This document shows positions 9,297 through 17,085 of a DNA stretch of 64,000 nt, one piece after another. A model generated the notes under the pieces. It had not been told where the DNA came from. It did no database searches and worked only from the letters and a program-made list of their open reading frames with translations. The first letter of the stretch is position 1. Every line of letters starts with the position of its first letter. The stretch is taken from positions 2,170,001 to 2,234,000 of the forward strand of contig NZ_CP060010.1 in assembly GCF_017798205.1 (NCBI RefSeq), written 5' to 3'. The translations under genes were made by a program, and so were the position numbers. Origin of the DNA: Cognatishimia activa (GTDB taxonomy: Bacteria; Pseudomonadota; Alphaproteobacteria; Rhodobacterales; Rhodobacteraceae).

Positions 9297-9622
9297 GCCG
9301 CCGAGCGCTCCATGACCGCTGCGTCCAGCATCAGACGCCCGTTTTCAACGCGGATTGCGTAGGTGTCGATCTTACCTTCGTCCGCACCCTGCGCCTCGCC
9401 GGTATTCAAATCAAACACCCAATTGTGCAGAGGGCAGGTCACTGAGGTGCCATGCACGATACCCTCGCTCAAAGGGCCGCCTTTGTGCGGGCAGCGGTCC
9501 GAGGTCGCAAAAACCTCGTCCTCTGCCGTGCGAAAGACCGCAATACAGCCAAGTTTCGTCTTCACAACCCGCGCGCCGCGCACAGGGATCTGCTCAATCG
9601 ATCCGATATCAATCCAGCTCAT
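9293..9622 (-). CDS. nirD: Nitrite reductase small subunit, Rieske-type ferredoxin
   Basis: 109 residues. It carries the Rieske 2Fe-2S ligands CPHKGG and CPLHNW, in the order Cys-x-His...Cys-x-x-His, followed by VFDLNTGEA. It is the small partner of the siroheme nitrite reductase NirB and may also pass electrons to NasA. A longer in-frame reading upstream exists, but it lies inside nirB; the ATG at 9622 overlaps the nirB stop by ATGA, the same coupling used at the next junction, so I take MSWIDIGSIEQ as the N terminus. Confidence 0.92.
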   Translation of the reverse strand: MSWIDIGSIEQIPVRGARVVKTKLGCIAVFRTAEDEVFATSDRCPHKGGPLSEGIVHGTSVTCPLHNWVFDLNTGEAQGADEGKIDTYAIRVENGRLMLDAAVMERSAA

Positions 9623-12060
9623 TCTGCGGCCTCCAATGTCAGATTTGCCAGAGGCGCGAATTTCGGGGCCTCTTCCTCTTGGGCCAGTTCGGCCCAAGGG
9701 TCTTTCTGATAGATCGATTGAGACAGCTCGAAGCGTTCAACCAAAGCCTTGCGGTTCTCGATATCCTCAACGATCTGCTCTTTGACCCAATCCAGACCCA
9801 CTTTCGCGACCCACTTATAGGGGCGGTCCAGGTATTTCGCGTTCTCGCGATAGAGCTGCATAAAGGCGGTTGCGACCTCGATGGTTTCTTCCTCGGTTGT
9901 GCAATCCATCAGACGTTCGGTTTCCTTCACGTCCATGCCAGCCGCCCCTGCGACGCCAACTTGATAGCCGCTGTCCACACAGACGACACCGATGTCTTTG
10001 CAGGTCGCCTCGGCGCAGTTGCGCGGGCAACCCGACACCGCCAGTTTCACCTTATGCGGAGACCAAGAGCCCCAGAGCTTTTCCTCAAGCTTGATGCCCA
10101 AACCTGTGGAATCCTGCGTGCCAAAGCGACAGTGTTCTTTGCCGACGCAGGTTTTCACTGTCCGCAGACCCTTGGCATAGGCATGGCCCGAGACCATGCC
10201 CGCCGCGTTCAGATCCGCCCAGATCGCGGGTAGGTCTTCGCCTTTGACACCCAAAAGGTCGATGCGCTGACCGCCCGTGACGTGAACCGTCGGCACATTG
10301 TATTTCTCGGCCGCATCGGCAATTGCGCGCAGTTCCTTCGGCGTCGTCATGCCGCCCCACATCCGAGGCACGACGGAATAGGTGCCGTCCTTCTGAATGT
10401 TGGCGTGTTTGCGTTCGTTGACAAAACGCGACTGCGGGTCGTCCTGATATTCCACCGGCCAATCGGCCAGCAAGTAGTAATTGATCGCAGGGCGGCAGAC
10501 GTGACAGCCATTGCGGCTCTTCCAACCGAGTTCCTGCCAGACAGCCTCTTGGCTTTTCAGTTCTTTGGATTTGATCAGGCGGCGCACATCCTCATGGGTG
10601 AGGTCGGTACAGCCACAGATCGAGGCCGGCGCGGGGATGACGAAATCATCGCCCAACGTGGTCGCCAGAACCTGTTCGACCAATCCGGTACAGGTGCCGC
10701 AGGATGCGCTGGCTTTCGTGGTTGCCTTGATGGCCGCCAGATCCGTGGATCCGGCTTGGATGGCCTCAACGATCTGCCCCTTGCTCACGCCGTTACAACC
10801 GCAGATCTCCGCGTCAAGCGGTAAGGCTGCAACGGCCGCCATAGGGTCCAGGCTATCTCCCCCCTGATAGGCTGGGCCGAAAATCAAAGTTTCGCGCATT
10901 TCAGAGACGTCGGTCTTGTCTTTGATCAGACCGAAGAACCAATTGCCGTCGGCTGTGTCGCCATACATGACGGCCCCGACCAGAACGTCGCCTTCCAGAA
11001 CCAGACGTTTGTACACGCCACGCGCTGGATCGCGGAAAACGATGTCCTCGCGGCCCGGGCCTTCTGCGAAATCACCGGCGCTAAAGAGGTCACAGCCAGT
11101 AACCTTGAGCTTGGTGGCAACCTCTTTGGGTTCGAATTCCGCTGCCTCATCAAGCAGCGTCTTGGCAACGACTTTTGCTTGGTCATAGAGCGGAGCCACC
11201 AGACCAAAGAGCTGTCCACGGTGTTCAACACATTCGCCAACCGCAAGGATGTCTGGGTCAGAGGTCACCATCGCATCGCTTACGGTGATGCCGCGCTCAA
11301 CATCCAAGGCAGTATCTGTCGCCAGACGTGTCTCTGGGCGGATACCGACGGCCATCACCACCAAATCGGCAGGGATGACGGTTTTGTCTTGCAGCATCAC
11401 CGCTTCGACTTTGTCTTCACCCAGGATCGCAGCGGTCGAGGCCTGACATTTGATCTCGATGCCTTTGTCCTCAAGGCTGCGGCGCAACAGGTAACCTGCG
11501 GCCTCATCCAGCTGACGTTCCATCAAATGGCCCATCAGGTGCAGCACAGTCACATCCATGCCGCGCGCTTTCAGACCCGCTGCGGCTTCAAGTCCCAAAA
11601 GGCCACCGCCGATGACAACGGCTTTGCCGCCTTCGATGCCAGAGGCCTTAATCATCGCATTGGTGTCTTCCAGATCGCGATAGGCGATGACGCCGGGCAG
11701 ATCCTTGCCGGGCACTGGAATGATGAAAGGCGCAGAGCCCGTCGCGATCAGCAGCTTGTCATAAGCGACTTCGCCGTTCTGACCCACCACCACTTTGCGC
11801 TCGCGGTCGATCTGGGTGACATGCTCGCCAAAGCGGCACGTCACGCCATTTTCTTCGTACCAATCGGCATCATGGGTCACGATCTCCTCATAGGTTTTCT
11901 CACCCGAGAGGACCGGAGACAGCATGATCCGGTTATAGTTGCCGCGCGGCTCTGCATTGAACAGCGTGACGTCATAGGCCTCTTTGTCGGCCTCAAGTAG
12001 GTGCTCCAGCACCCGGCCCGAGGCCATACCGGCCCCGATGACAACAAGTTTCTTAGACAC
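9619..12060 (-). CDS. nirB: NADH-dependent nitrite reductase large subunit
   Basis: Six-electron reduction of nitrite to ammonium in the cytoplasm. It has 813 residues: an FAD/NADH half (MSKKLVVIGAGMASGRVLE, second dinucleotide fold KAVVIGGGLLGLEAAAGLK), two BFD-like 2Fe-2S segments (CGCNGVSKGQI...SCGTCTG and CGCTDLTHEDV...GCHVCRP), and a C-terminal siroheme/4Fe-4S domain with ligands in TCVGKEHCRFGTQDS and SGCPRNCAEATC. All cofactor cysteines are present. Full length for the family. It sits between the globin gene and nirD in the eight-gene nitrate operon. Confidence 0.95.
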   Translation of the reverse strand: MSKKLVVIGAGMASGRVLEHLLEADKEAYDVTLFNAEPRGNYNRIMLSPVLSGEKTYEEIVTHDADWYEENGVTCRFGEHVTQIDRERKVVVGQNGEVAYDKLLIATGSAPFIIPVPGKDLPGVIAYRDLEDTNAMIKASGIEGGKAVVIGGGLLGLEAAAGLKARGMDVTVLHLMGHLMERQLDEAAGYLLRRSLEDKGIEIKCQASTAAILGEDKVEAVMLQDKTVIPADLVVMAVGIRPETRLATDTALDVERGITVSDAMVTSDPDILAVGECVEHRGQLFGLVAPLYDQAKVVAKTLLDEAAEFEPKEVATKLKVTGCDLFSAGDFAEGPGREDIVFRDPARGVYKRLVLEGDVLVGAVMYGDTADGNWFFGLIKDKTDVSEMRETLIFGPAYQGGDSLDPMAAVAALPLDAEICGCNGVSKGQIVEAIQAGSTDLAAIKATTKASASCGTCTGLVEQVLATTLGDDFVIPAPASICGCTDLTHEDVRRLIKSKELKSQEAVWQELGWKSRNGCHVCRPAINYYLLADWPVEYQDDPQSRFVNERKHANIQKDGTYSVVPRMWGGMTTPKELRAIADAAEKYNVPTVHVTGGQRIDLLGVKGEDLPAIWADLNAAGMVSGHAYAKGLRTVKTCVGKEHCRFGTQDSTGLGIKLEEKLWGSWSPHKVKLAVSGCPRNCAEATCKDIGVVCVDSGYQVGVAGAAGMDVKETERLMDCTTEEETIEVATAFMQLYRENAKYLDRPYKWVAKVGLDWVKEQIVEDIENRKALVERFELSQSIYQKDPWAELAQEEEAPKFAPLANLTLEAAE

Positions 12061-12102
12061 GATTTACTCCTTGCCCTTTTGTGCGGGCAGGGAGGGCCCG
12101 TG

Positions 12103-12528
12103 TTAGGCGGCGTCCGTATACGCCGCGTCTTTCATCATTGAGGCAATGCCGCGATAGGCCTTCTCCCAGGCCGCGATTTCCGCATCGGTTAACGTGCGGG
12201 GCGCCATATCCTCGACCGCTTGGATCAAAGCTTCGCCGACCAGATCGTAATGTTCCGCCTCGGCGTTGTAATTCACATGCCGCCGCCCAAGCCGCTTGAT
12301 CTTGCCGGTGAACAGCCAGGGTGTGCTGAGATTGTTCACAATGAACTCCAGCATGTCGCTGAACTTCTCGAGCTGGCCCGACATTTCCTCGGGAAACAGA
12401 TCGCGCGCAGCAGGCGTGTTGCGAAATAGGATGCGATAGAAGGCCTCGGCCAGATAGCCCTGCTGCAACTTGATGCCGCGATAGCTGTCTTGGATAAGTT
12501 TCACTTCGTCTTTGGTCAGATCTGCCAT
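12103..12528 (-). CDS. Single-domain bacterial globin in the nitrate operon
   Basis: 141 residues with the three-over-three globin pattern: CD1 Phe in DLFPEEM (F45), E7-type Gln (Q52) and proximal His H84 in LGRRHVNY followed by EHYDLVGEALI. It resembles the heme domain of flavohemoglobins but has no reductase domain. Start ATG 12528 is chosen because AGGAGAG lies 5 bases upstream; 10 extra codons are open further upstream. Single-domain globins inside nas operons are known in Bradyrhizobium (Bjgb), where they are linked to NO formed from nitrite. Inference: it captures or detoxifies NO leaking from nitrite reduction, with electrons from a shared reductase. Located between nrtCD and nirB. Confidence 0.82.
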   Translation of the reverse strand: MADLTKDEVKLIQDSYRGIKLQQGYLAEAFYRILFRNTPAARDLFPEEMSGQLEKFSDMLEFIVNNLSTPWLFTGKIKRLGRRHVNYNAEAEHYDLVGEALIQAVEDMAPRTLTDAEIAAWEKAYRGIASMMKDAAYTDAA

Positions 12529-12605
12529 GGACACTCTCCTCAAAAAGAGAGTGCACATTAGGCAGGCTGGCTTTCGAAAGTCTGAACATCGCTGGTCCCA
12601 AACCC

Positions 12606-14297
12606 TTATTCCGCGGCGATCGCTTTTGCGGGAGTTTTGGCCTTGGGCTTGGCGCCATGCTCATACTCTTCAAGGAAATCAAGCACTTCCTGACGGAATT
12701 TGTAGTAATCCGGATGCTCAAGCAGGGCCTTGCGGCTGCGTGGGCGTGGCAGATTAACGTCTACAATTTTACCGACTGTCGCTTGGGGGCCATTGGTCAT
12801 CATGACCACGCGGTCCGCCAGCAGGATGGCTTCGTCCACATCATGGGTCACACAGATCGCGGTGACTTTGGTGCGGTCCCAGACCTCCATCAGCACTTCT
12901 TGCAGCTCCCAGCGGGTGAGGCTGTCGAGCATACCGAAAGGTTCATCCAGCAAGAGCAGTTTCGGCGACAGAGCAAAGGCGCGGGCGATGCCGACACGTT
13001 GCTTCATGCCGTTGGACATGGAATGGGCCGGGCGGTCCATAGCATCAGCCAGGCCGACGCGTTCGAGGTAATATTCGACCACATCCTGTTTCTCGGCCTG
13101 GCTGGCCTTTGGATAGACCTTATCTACGCCAATCGCACAGTTCTCCCGAGCGCTCAGCCAAGGGAAGAGGTTTGGTGACTGAAACACCACTGCGCGCTCG
13201 GGATCTGCGCCTTCGACGTGACGACCGTCCAGACGGATCGCACCTTTGGAAATGTCATTCAGGCCCGCCGCCATAGTCAGAACCGTGGATTTACCACAGC
13301 CAGAGTGACCGATCAGAGAGATAAACTCGCCGCGGTTCAGTTTAAGGTTAAAGTCCTCAACGACAGTGAGTGGGCCTTTGGGCGTCGGGTAGATTTTGTG
13401 CAACTGCGAGAAGTCGAGGAAGTTCTTGTCGATCATCCCTTTTTGCGCATCCGCCACCGCCTTAGGCGCACCATGGATCGGGGTCACGTCAGGCAGGATC
13501 TTGGAGCCTTCGACTTTCGCCTCAATCCCTACATCCATCAGGTATTTGGTCACATCCGCGCGCAGCTTTTTGAAGCCGTCGTGGTTGTTCATCTCCATCC
13601 GGTCACGTGGACGCGGGATCGAGACTTTGAACTCTTCGCCAAGGGTGCCGTCAGGACGCAGCGCAATGATGCGGTCGGCCAGAATGATGGCCTCATCTAC
13701 GTCATTGGTAATCAGCACGCAGGTTTTCTTGTCGCCTTGCCAGATCGCCTCGATCTCATCCGCCAGATTGGCGCGGGTGAGGGCGTCAAGCGCAGACAGT
13801 GGCTCGTCCAAAAGCAGCATCTCTGGGTTCATCGCCAGCGCACGCGCTACGTTCACTCGTTGACGCATCCCGCCCGAGAGTTCCGCAGGACGGCGGGTGG
13901 CTGCATGAGACAGGCCCACCATCTTGACGTAATGCGCGACTTTCTCGTCCTTTTCCGCCTTCGGCATGTTCGGGAAAACAGAATCCAGCGCCAGTTTGAC
14001 GTTTCCGTTGACCGTCAGCCAAGGCATCAGGGAGTAGCTTTGAAAGATCACACCACGCTCGGGGCTAGGGCCTTTGACCGGCTCGCCCTTGAAGGTGACG
14101 GACCCTTTGGTCGGCTCTTCAAGACCCGCCATCAGGTTGATCAGAGTTGTCTTGCCGGTGCCCGAGAACCCCAGCAGGACGAGGAACTCGCCCTCCTGAA
14201 CCTCAAGGTTAATGTTTTTCAGAACATCGGTTTTGGCAGTGCCTTCCCCGAAACTCTTGTCGACGTTTTCGAATTTGAAAAAGCTCATGTCGATCAC
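12606..14297 (-). CDS. nrtCD: Nitrate ABC transporter, two fused ATP-binding domains (NrtC/NrtD-like)
   Basis: 563 residues holding two complete ABC ATPase domains in one chain. Domain 1: Walker A GFSGTGKT, signature LSGGMRQR, Walker B LLLDEPLSALD. Domain 2 (from about residue 290): Walker A GHSGCGKS, signature SNGMKQR, Walker B LLLDEPFGMLD. Cyanobacterial NrtC and NrtD are separate proteins; here one polypeptide supplies both ATPases. The second signature reads SNG instead of SGG. A GTG at 14297 overlaps the nrtB stop (GTGA); an ATG at 14288 (MSFFKFENVDKSF) is the alternative start and I cannot decide between them. The C terminus is a Lys/Ala-rich tail. It energises nitrate uptake through NrtB. 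Confidence 0.9.
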   Translation of the reverse strand: MIDMSFFKFENVDKSFGEGTAKTDVLKNINLEVQEGEFLVLLGFSGTGKTTLINLMAGLEEPTKGSVTFKGEPVKGPSPERGVIFQSYSLMPWLTVNGNVKLALDSVFPNMPKAEKDEKVAHYVKMVGLSHAATRRPAELSGGMRQRVNVARALAMNPEMLLLDEPLSALDALTRANLADEIEAIWQGDKKTCVLITNDVDEAIILADRIIALRPDGTLGEEFKVSIPRPRDRMEMNNHDGFKKLRADVTKYLMDVGIEAKVEGSKILPDVTPIHGAPKAVADAQKGMIDKNFLDFSQLHKIYPTPKGPLTVVEDFNLKLNRGEFISLIGHSGCGKSTVLTMAAGLNDISKGAIRLDGRHVEGADPERAVVFQSPNLFPWLSARENCAIGVDKVYPKASQAEKQDVVEYYLERVGLADAMDRPAHSMSNGMKQRVGIARAFALSPKLLLLDEPFGMLDSLTRWELQEVLMEVWDRTKVTAICVTHDVDEAILLADRVVMMTNGPQATVGKIVDVNLPRPRSRKALLEHPDYYKFRQEVLDFLEEYEHGAKPKAKTPAKAIAAE

Positions 14298-15376
14298 CGG
14301 TTAGAGGTAAAGGTGAAGAGGGATTGGATGGCGTACATGACCCGGTCCAAGAGGAAGCCGATGATGCCGATGGTCAGAACAGCGACCATGATTTTCGCGA
14401 GCGAGCTGGAAGAGCCGTTCTGGAATTCATCCCAGACGAATTTGCCGAGACCCGGGTTTTGTGCCAGCATTTCCGCGGCAATCAGAACCATCCAGCCCAC
14501 ACCCAGGGACAGACGAAGACCGGTGAAGATCAGCGGCAATGCGGATGGCAGAACCAATTTGGTGATCTTGGTATAGGTGTTCATTTTCAGAACTTTGGAC
14601 ACGGCGACGAGATCTTTGTCGATCGATGCCACACCCAGAGCGGTGTTGATTAGCGTCGGCCAAAGCGAGCAGAGCGTCACGGTAATTGCCGACACAAGGA
14701 AGGATTTCGCGAACAGCCCGCCTTCGGATGCTGCGACAGCCGAGACGACCATGGTGACAATCGGCAACCATGCGAGCGGCGAGACCGGCTTAAAGATCTG
14801 AATAAGCGGGTTGATCGCAGAGTTTGCGGTCGGGCTGAGACCCGCCATGATGCCCAGCGGCACAGCGATCACGGTGGCGATCAGGAAGCCGAAGAAGACA
14901 GTTTGGATCGAGGTCCAGATCTGCTGGTAATAGCTTGGCGCGCCGGTGAAGGGGATGTCTTTGACTTTCTCAGGCTGGCCATTCGCGATGAAGCGCTCGT
15001 TGCGTTTTGCAACACGTTCTTCATGCTTTGCGCGCTTTTCGGCTTTCGCCTGTGCGTCCTCATGCAGGTTGACGGCTTCGGTCCAGACTTGCTGCGGACC
15101 GGGGACGGCGCCCAGAGAGGTCTGAACAGTTGGTGCCAGAGTGCCCCACATCACAAGGAAGGCGGCAATCGCCAGCAAAGGCACGCACAAAAGGCGCCAG
15201 ATTTCTTTCATTTGCGCGCGCGGGTTGTCGCCCGCTGCGGCTTTCAGGATCGGTGTGATCCAAGCAAGGCCCAGAACCTGAAACCAGGCGTCGGCTTTGT
15301 TGATACGCGTAAACAGACGCGCGCGTCGTGCCTCGCGATCTGCGTCGGTGATGGTTTGTGGGTCGATGGCTGTCAT
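14294..15376 (-). CDS. nrtB: Nitrate ABC transporter permease
   Basis: 360 residues. The BPD-type permease core fills the second half, with several transmembrane segments (VFFGFLIATVIAVPLGIMAG, PLAWLPIVTMVVSAVAAS, SAITVTLCSLWPTLIN) and the cytoplasmic EAA-like loop LVLPSALPLIFTGLRLSLG that contacts the ATPase. The N terminus has a separate transmembrane segment (near residues 67-87) followed by a charged stretch of about 55 residues rich in Lys, Arg and Glu before the core. The next gene overlaps its stop by 4 bases. It works with NrtA (periplasm) and NrtCD. Confidence 0.92.
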   Translation of the reverse strand: MTAIDPQTITDADREARRARLFTRINKADAWFQVLGLAWITPILKAAAGDNPRAQMKEIWRLLCVPLLAIAAFLVMWGTLAPTVQTSLGAVPGPQQVWTEAVNLHEDAQAKAEKRAKHEERVAKRNERFIANGQPEKVKDIPFTGAPSYYQQIWTSIQTVFFGFLIATVIAVPLGIMAGLSPTANSAINPLIQIFKPVSPLAWLPIVTMVVSAVAASEGGLFAKSFLVSAITVTLCSLWPTLINTALGVASIDKDLVAVSKVLKMNTYTKITKLVLPSALPLIFTGLRLSLGVGWMVLIAAEMLAQNPGLGKFVWDEFQNGSSSSLAKIMVAVLTIGIIGFLLDRVMYAIQSLFTFTSNR

Positions 15377-15426
15377 AGCTCTGGTCCTGAGAATTCGAAT
15401 AGCTGCGGTGTAAATCGCGGGGGGAG

Positions 15427-15451
15427 CCCTCTCCCCAAGAAGGGGAGAGGG
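15427..15451 (-). other. Perfect intercistronic hairpin between nrtA and nrtB
   Basis: A 10-bp perfect stem CCCTCTCCCC/GGGGAGAGGG with a 5-base loop, in the 87-base gap between nrtA and nrtB. No U-run follows on the minus strand, so it is not an ordinary terminator. Inference: it protects the nrtA 3' end or partly blocks read-through, giving more binding protein than permease, as known for malE-malF. Confidence 0.7.
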
Positions 15452-15463
15452 AAGTTGTTTGGG

Positions 15464-16828
15464 TTAGCCTTGGACTTCTGCACCAACCACGGTTTGGCCA
15501 GACTTCAGACCAATTGGCAGGCTTTCCAGGTAAGCGTTCGGGGTGCGACCGTCGTATGCGATACCGTCAATGATGTCGGCTGCTGGGGTCGGCGCTTTGT
15601 AGCCGTCGCTGTCCCAAGGGAAGTCCGCTTCGTTCGCCAGACCTTCTTCGACCAGCAGCTTCGCGGCTTCGAGATAGATCTCAGGCTTGTAAACGGATTT
15701 CGCAACTTCGTCATACCAGCTGTCAGGCTTGGTCTCGGCGATCTGACCCCAGCGGCGCATCTGGGTCAGATACCAGATTGCGTCAGAGTAATAAGGGTAG
15801 GTCGCGTTATAGCGGAAGAACACGTTGAAATCTGGGACTTCGCGCTTGTCGCCTTTTTCATACTCGAAAGTACCGGTCATAGAGTTCGCGATAACCTCAT
15901 AGTCCGCGCCCACATATTCAGGGCGAGACAGGATTTCCACGGCTTCTTCACGGTTTGCGTTGTCGTTTTCATCCAGCCACATCGCTGCGCGGATCAGAGC
16001 CTTCACCACAGCTTTGGTGGTGTTCGGATACATCTCCGCAAATTCGTTGGTGATGCCGAAGACTTTCTCTGGGTTGTTCTTCCAGAGCTCATAGTCGGTG
16101 ATCACAGGCACGCCGATGCCTTTGAACACGGCCTGCTGGTTCCAAGGCTCACCCACGCAGTAGCCGTGGATCGTGCCCGCTTCCAGCGTTGCTGGCATTT
16201 GTGGAGGGGGGGTTACAGACAGGAAAACATCCGCGCCGATCTGACCGGAGATGTTTTCAGGAGAGTAGTAGCCTGGCTCCAGACCACCTGCCGCGAGCCA
16301 ATAGCGCAGCTCGTAGTTGTGGGTGGACACCGGGAAAACCATACCCATGTTGAATGGCTTACCTTCGCTGTTGAACTTCTCAACAACGGGGGCCAGAGCC
16401 TGAGCAGAAATCGGGTGCTGAGGGCGGCCGTCATCCATGGTTGGGATGTTTGGCTTCATCATTTCCCAAACTTCGTTGGAGACGGTGATGCCGTTGCCGT
16501 TGAGGTCCATAGAGAATGGGGTGATGATGTGGGCCTCGGTGCCGTAGCCGATGGTCGCAGCCAGAGGCTGACCCGCCAGCATATGCGCGCCGTCGAGCTG
16601 GCCGTCGATCACACCATCCAGCAGAACTTTCCAGTTCGCTTGTGCTTCCAGCGTCACGAACAGGCCTTCGTCGTCAAAGAAACCTTGTTCATACGCAACG
16701 GCCAAAGGTGCCATGTCCGTCAGCTTGATAAAGCCAAAGGTCAGCTCGTCTTTTTCCAGTTCCAATTCAGCCCAAGCAGGCGCTGCCAGTAATGTGGTCG
16801 CTGCCAGGATCGAAGCAATGTTTTTCAT
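15464..16828 (-). CDS. nrtA: Nitrate-binding protein of the ABC transporter
   Basis: Periplasmic nitrate (possibly nitrite) receptor of the NrtABCD system. 454 residues with a Sec-type signal peptide [20 protein letters not shown]; no lipobox Cys, so probably soluble. The mature part has the NrtA/CmpA family signatures [30 protein letters not shown], and [13 protein letters not shown]. First structural gene of the operon; its leader (16829-17085) carries the candidate NasT-binding hairpins. It is a paralogue of the cytoplasmic sensor NasS encoded just upstream. Confidence 0.94.
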   Translation of the reverse strand: MKNIASILAATTLLAAPAWAELELEKDELTFGFIKLTDMAPLAVAYEQGFFDDEGLFVTLEAQANWKVLLDGVIDGQLDGAHMLAGQPLAATIGYGTEAHIITPFSMDLNGNGITVSNEVWEMMKPNIPTMDDGRPQHPISAQALAPVVEKFNSEGKPFNMGMVFPVSTHNYELRYWLAAGGLEPGYYSPENISGQIGADVFLSVTPPPQMPATLEAGTIHGYCVGEPWNQQAVFKGIGVPVITDYELWKNNPEKVFGITNEFAEMYPNTTKAVVKALIRAAMWLDENDNANREEAVEILSRPEYVGADYEVIANSMTGTFEYEKGDKREVPDFNVFFRYNATYPYYSDAIWYLTQMRRWGQIAETKPDSWYDEVAKSVYKPEIYLEAAKLLVEEGLANEADFPWDSDGYKAPTPAADIIDGIAYDGRTPNAYLESLPIGLKSGQTVVGAEVQG

Positions 16829-16865
16829 GTCTTCTGTCCTCGTGGTTAAGCCCTGTTGGGCAAAA

Positions 16866-16910
16866 TAAAAAAAGCCGCCGACGCATTTGGCCCCAGGGAT
16901 AGGGGGTCAA
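16866..16910 (-). terminator. Candidate leader attenuator ahead of nrtA
   Basis: On the minus strand a G+C-rich stretch with CCCC...GGGG and GCC...GGC pairings ends in seven U residues (16873-16867), then A and four more U, 38 bases before the nrtA start. This is where a NasT-controlled terminator is expected. I could not find a long clean stem, so the exact fold is unresolved. Confidence 0.45.
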
Positions 16911-16959
16911 AGGTCGAGCGACTTTGCTCAGAGAGTTCCCAGAACTTTGGGAGGGAGGG

Positions 16960-16979
16960 ACACGACGCCGTTGTCGTGT
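16960..16979 (-). promoter_or_regulatory. ANTAR-target hairpin P2 of the nrtA leader
   Basis: Minus strand: ACACGAC-AACGGC-GTCGTGT, a 7-bp perfect stem with a six-base loop whose positions 1 and 4 are A and G. This is the loop rule of RNA hairpins bound by ANTAR proteins such as NasT and NasR. It sits between P1 and the candidate attenuator. Confidence 0.65.
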
Positions 16980-17042
16980 TGTTAATCATCTTATGCGACG
17001 CACCCCTAAGGCTGGCGAGTCCATTTCTTTAATTTTTCTGCA

Positions 17043-17064
17043 TTGCAGCGTTCATTCGCTGCAA
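17043..17064 (-). promoter_or_regulatory. ANTAR-target hairpin P1 of the nrtA leader
   Basis: Minus strand: TTGCAGCG-AATGAA-CGCTGCAA, an 8-bp perfect stem with a hexaloop again having A at position 1 and G at position 4. With P2 it makes the two-hairpin layout known for ANTAR antitermination. The 63-base linker to P2 is long. It could also be a DNA operator, since it follows a second dyad by one base. Confidence 0.6.
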
Positions 17065-17065
17065 C

Positions 17066-17082
17066 TGCACAAAAAATGTGCA
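17066..17082 (-). promoter_or_regulatory. Candidate NtrC-binding dyad
   Basis: TGCAC-N7-GTGCA, a perfect 17-base inverted repeat starting 3 bases after the nasS stop. The GCAC-N7-GTGC core is that of enterobacterial NtrC sites at glnA. No sigma54 promoter with correct spacing is visible downstream; in Rhodobacter NtrC works with sigma70, so this does not exclude it. Confidence 0.55.
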
Positions 17083-17085
17083 AAC

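Noticed and set aside
14903-16792. A 629-codon plus-strand open frame across nrtB and nrtA
   Set aside because: It is antisense to two well-recognised genes; the translation is rich in His, Arg and Gln with no family motif. GC-rich codon use on the other strand produces such shadows.
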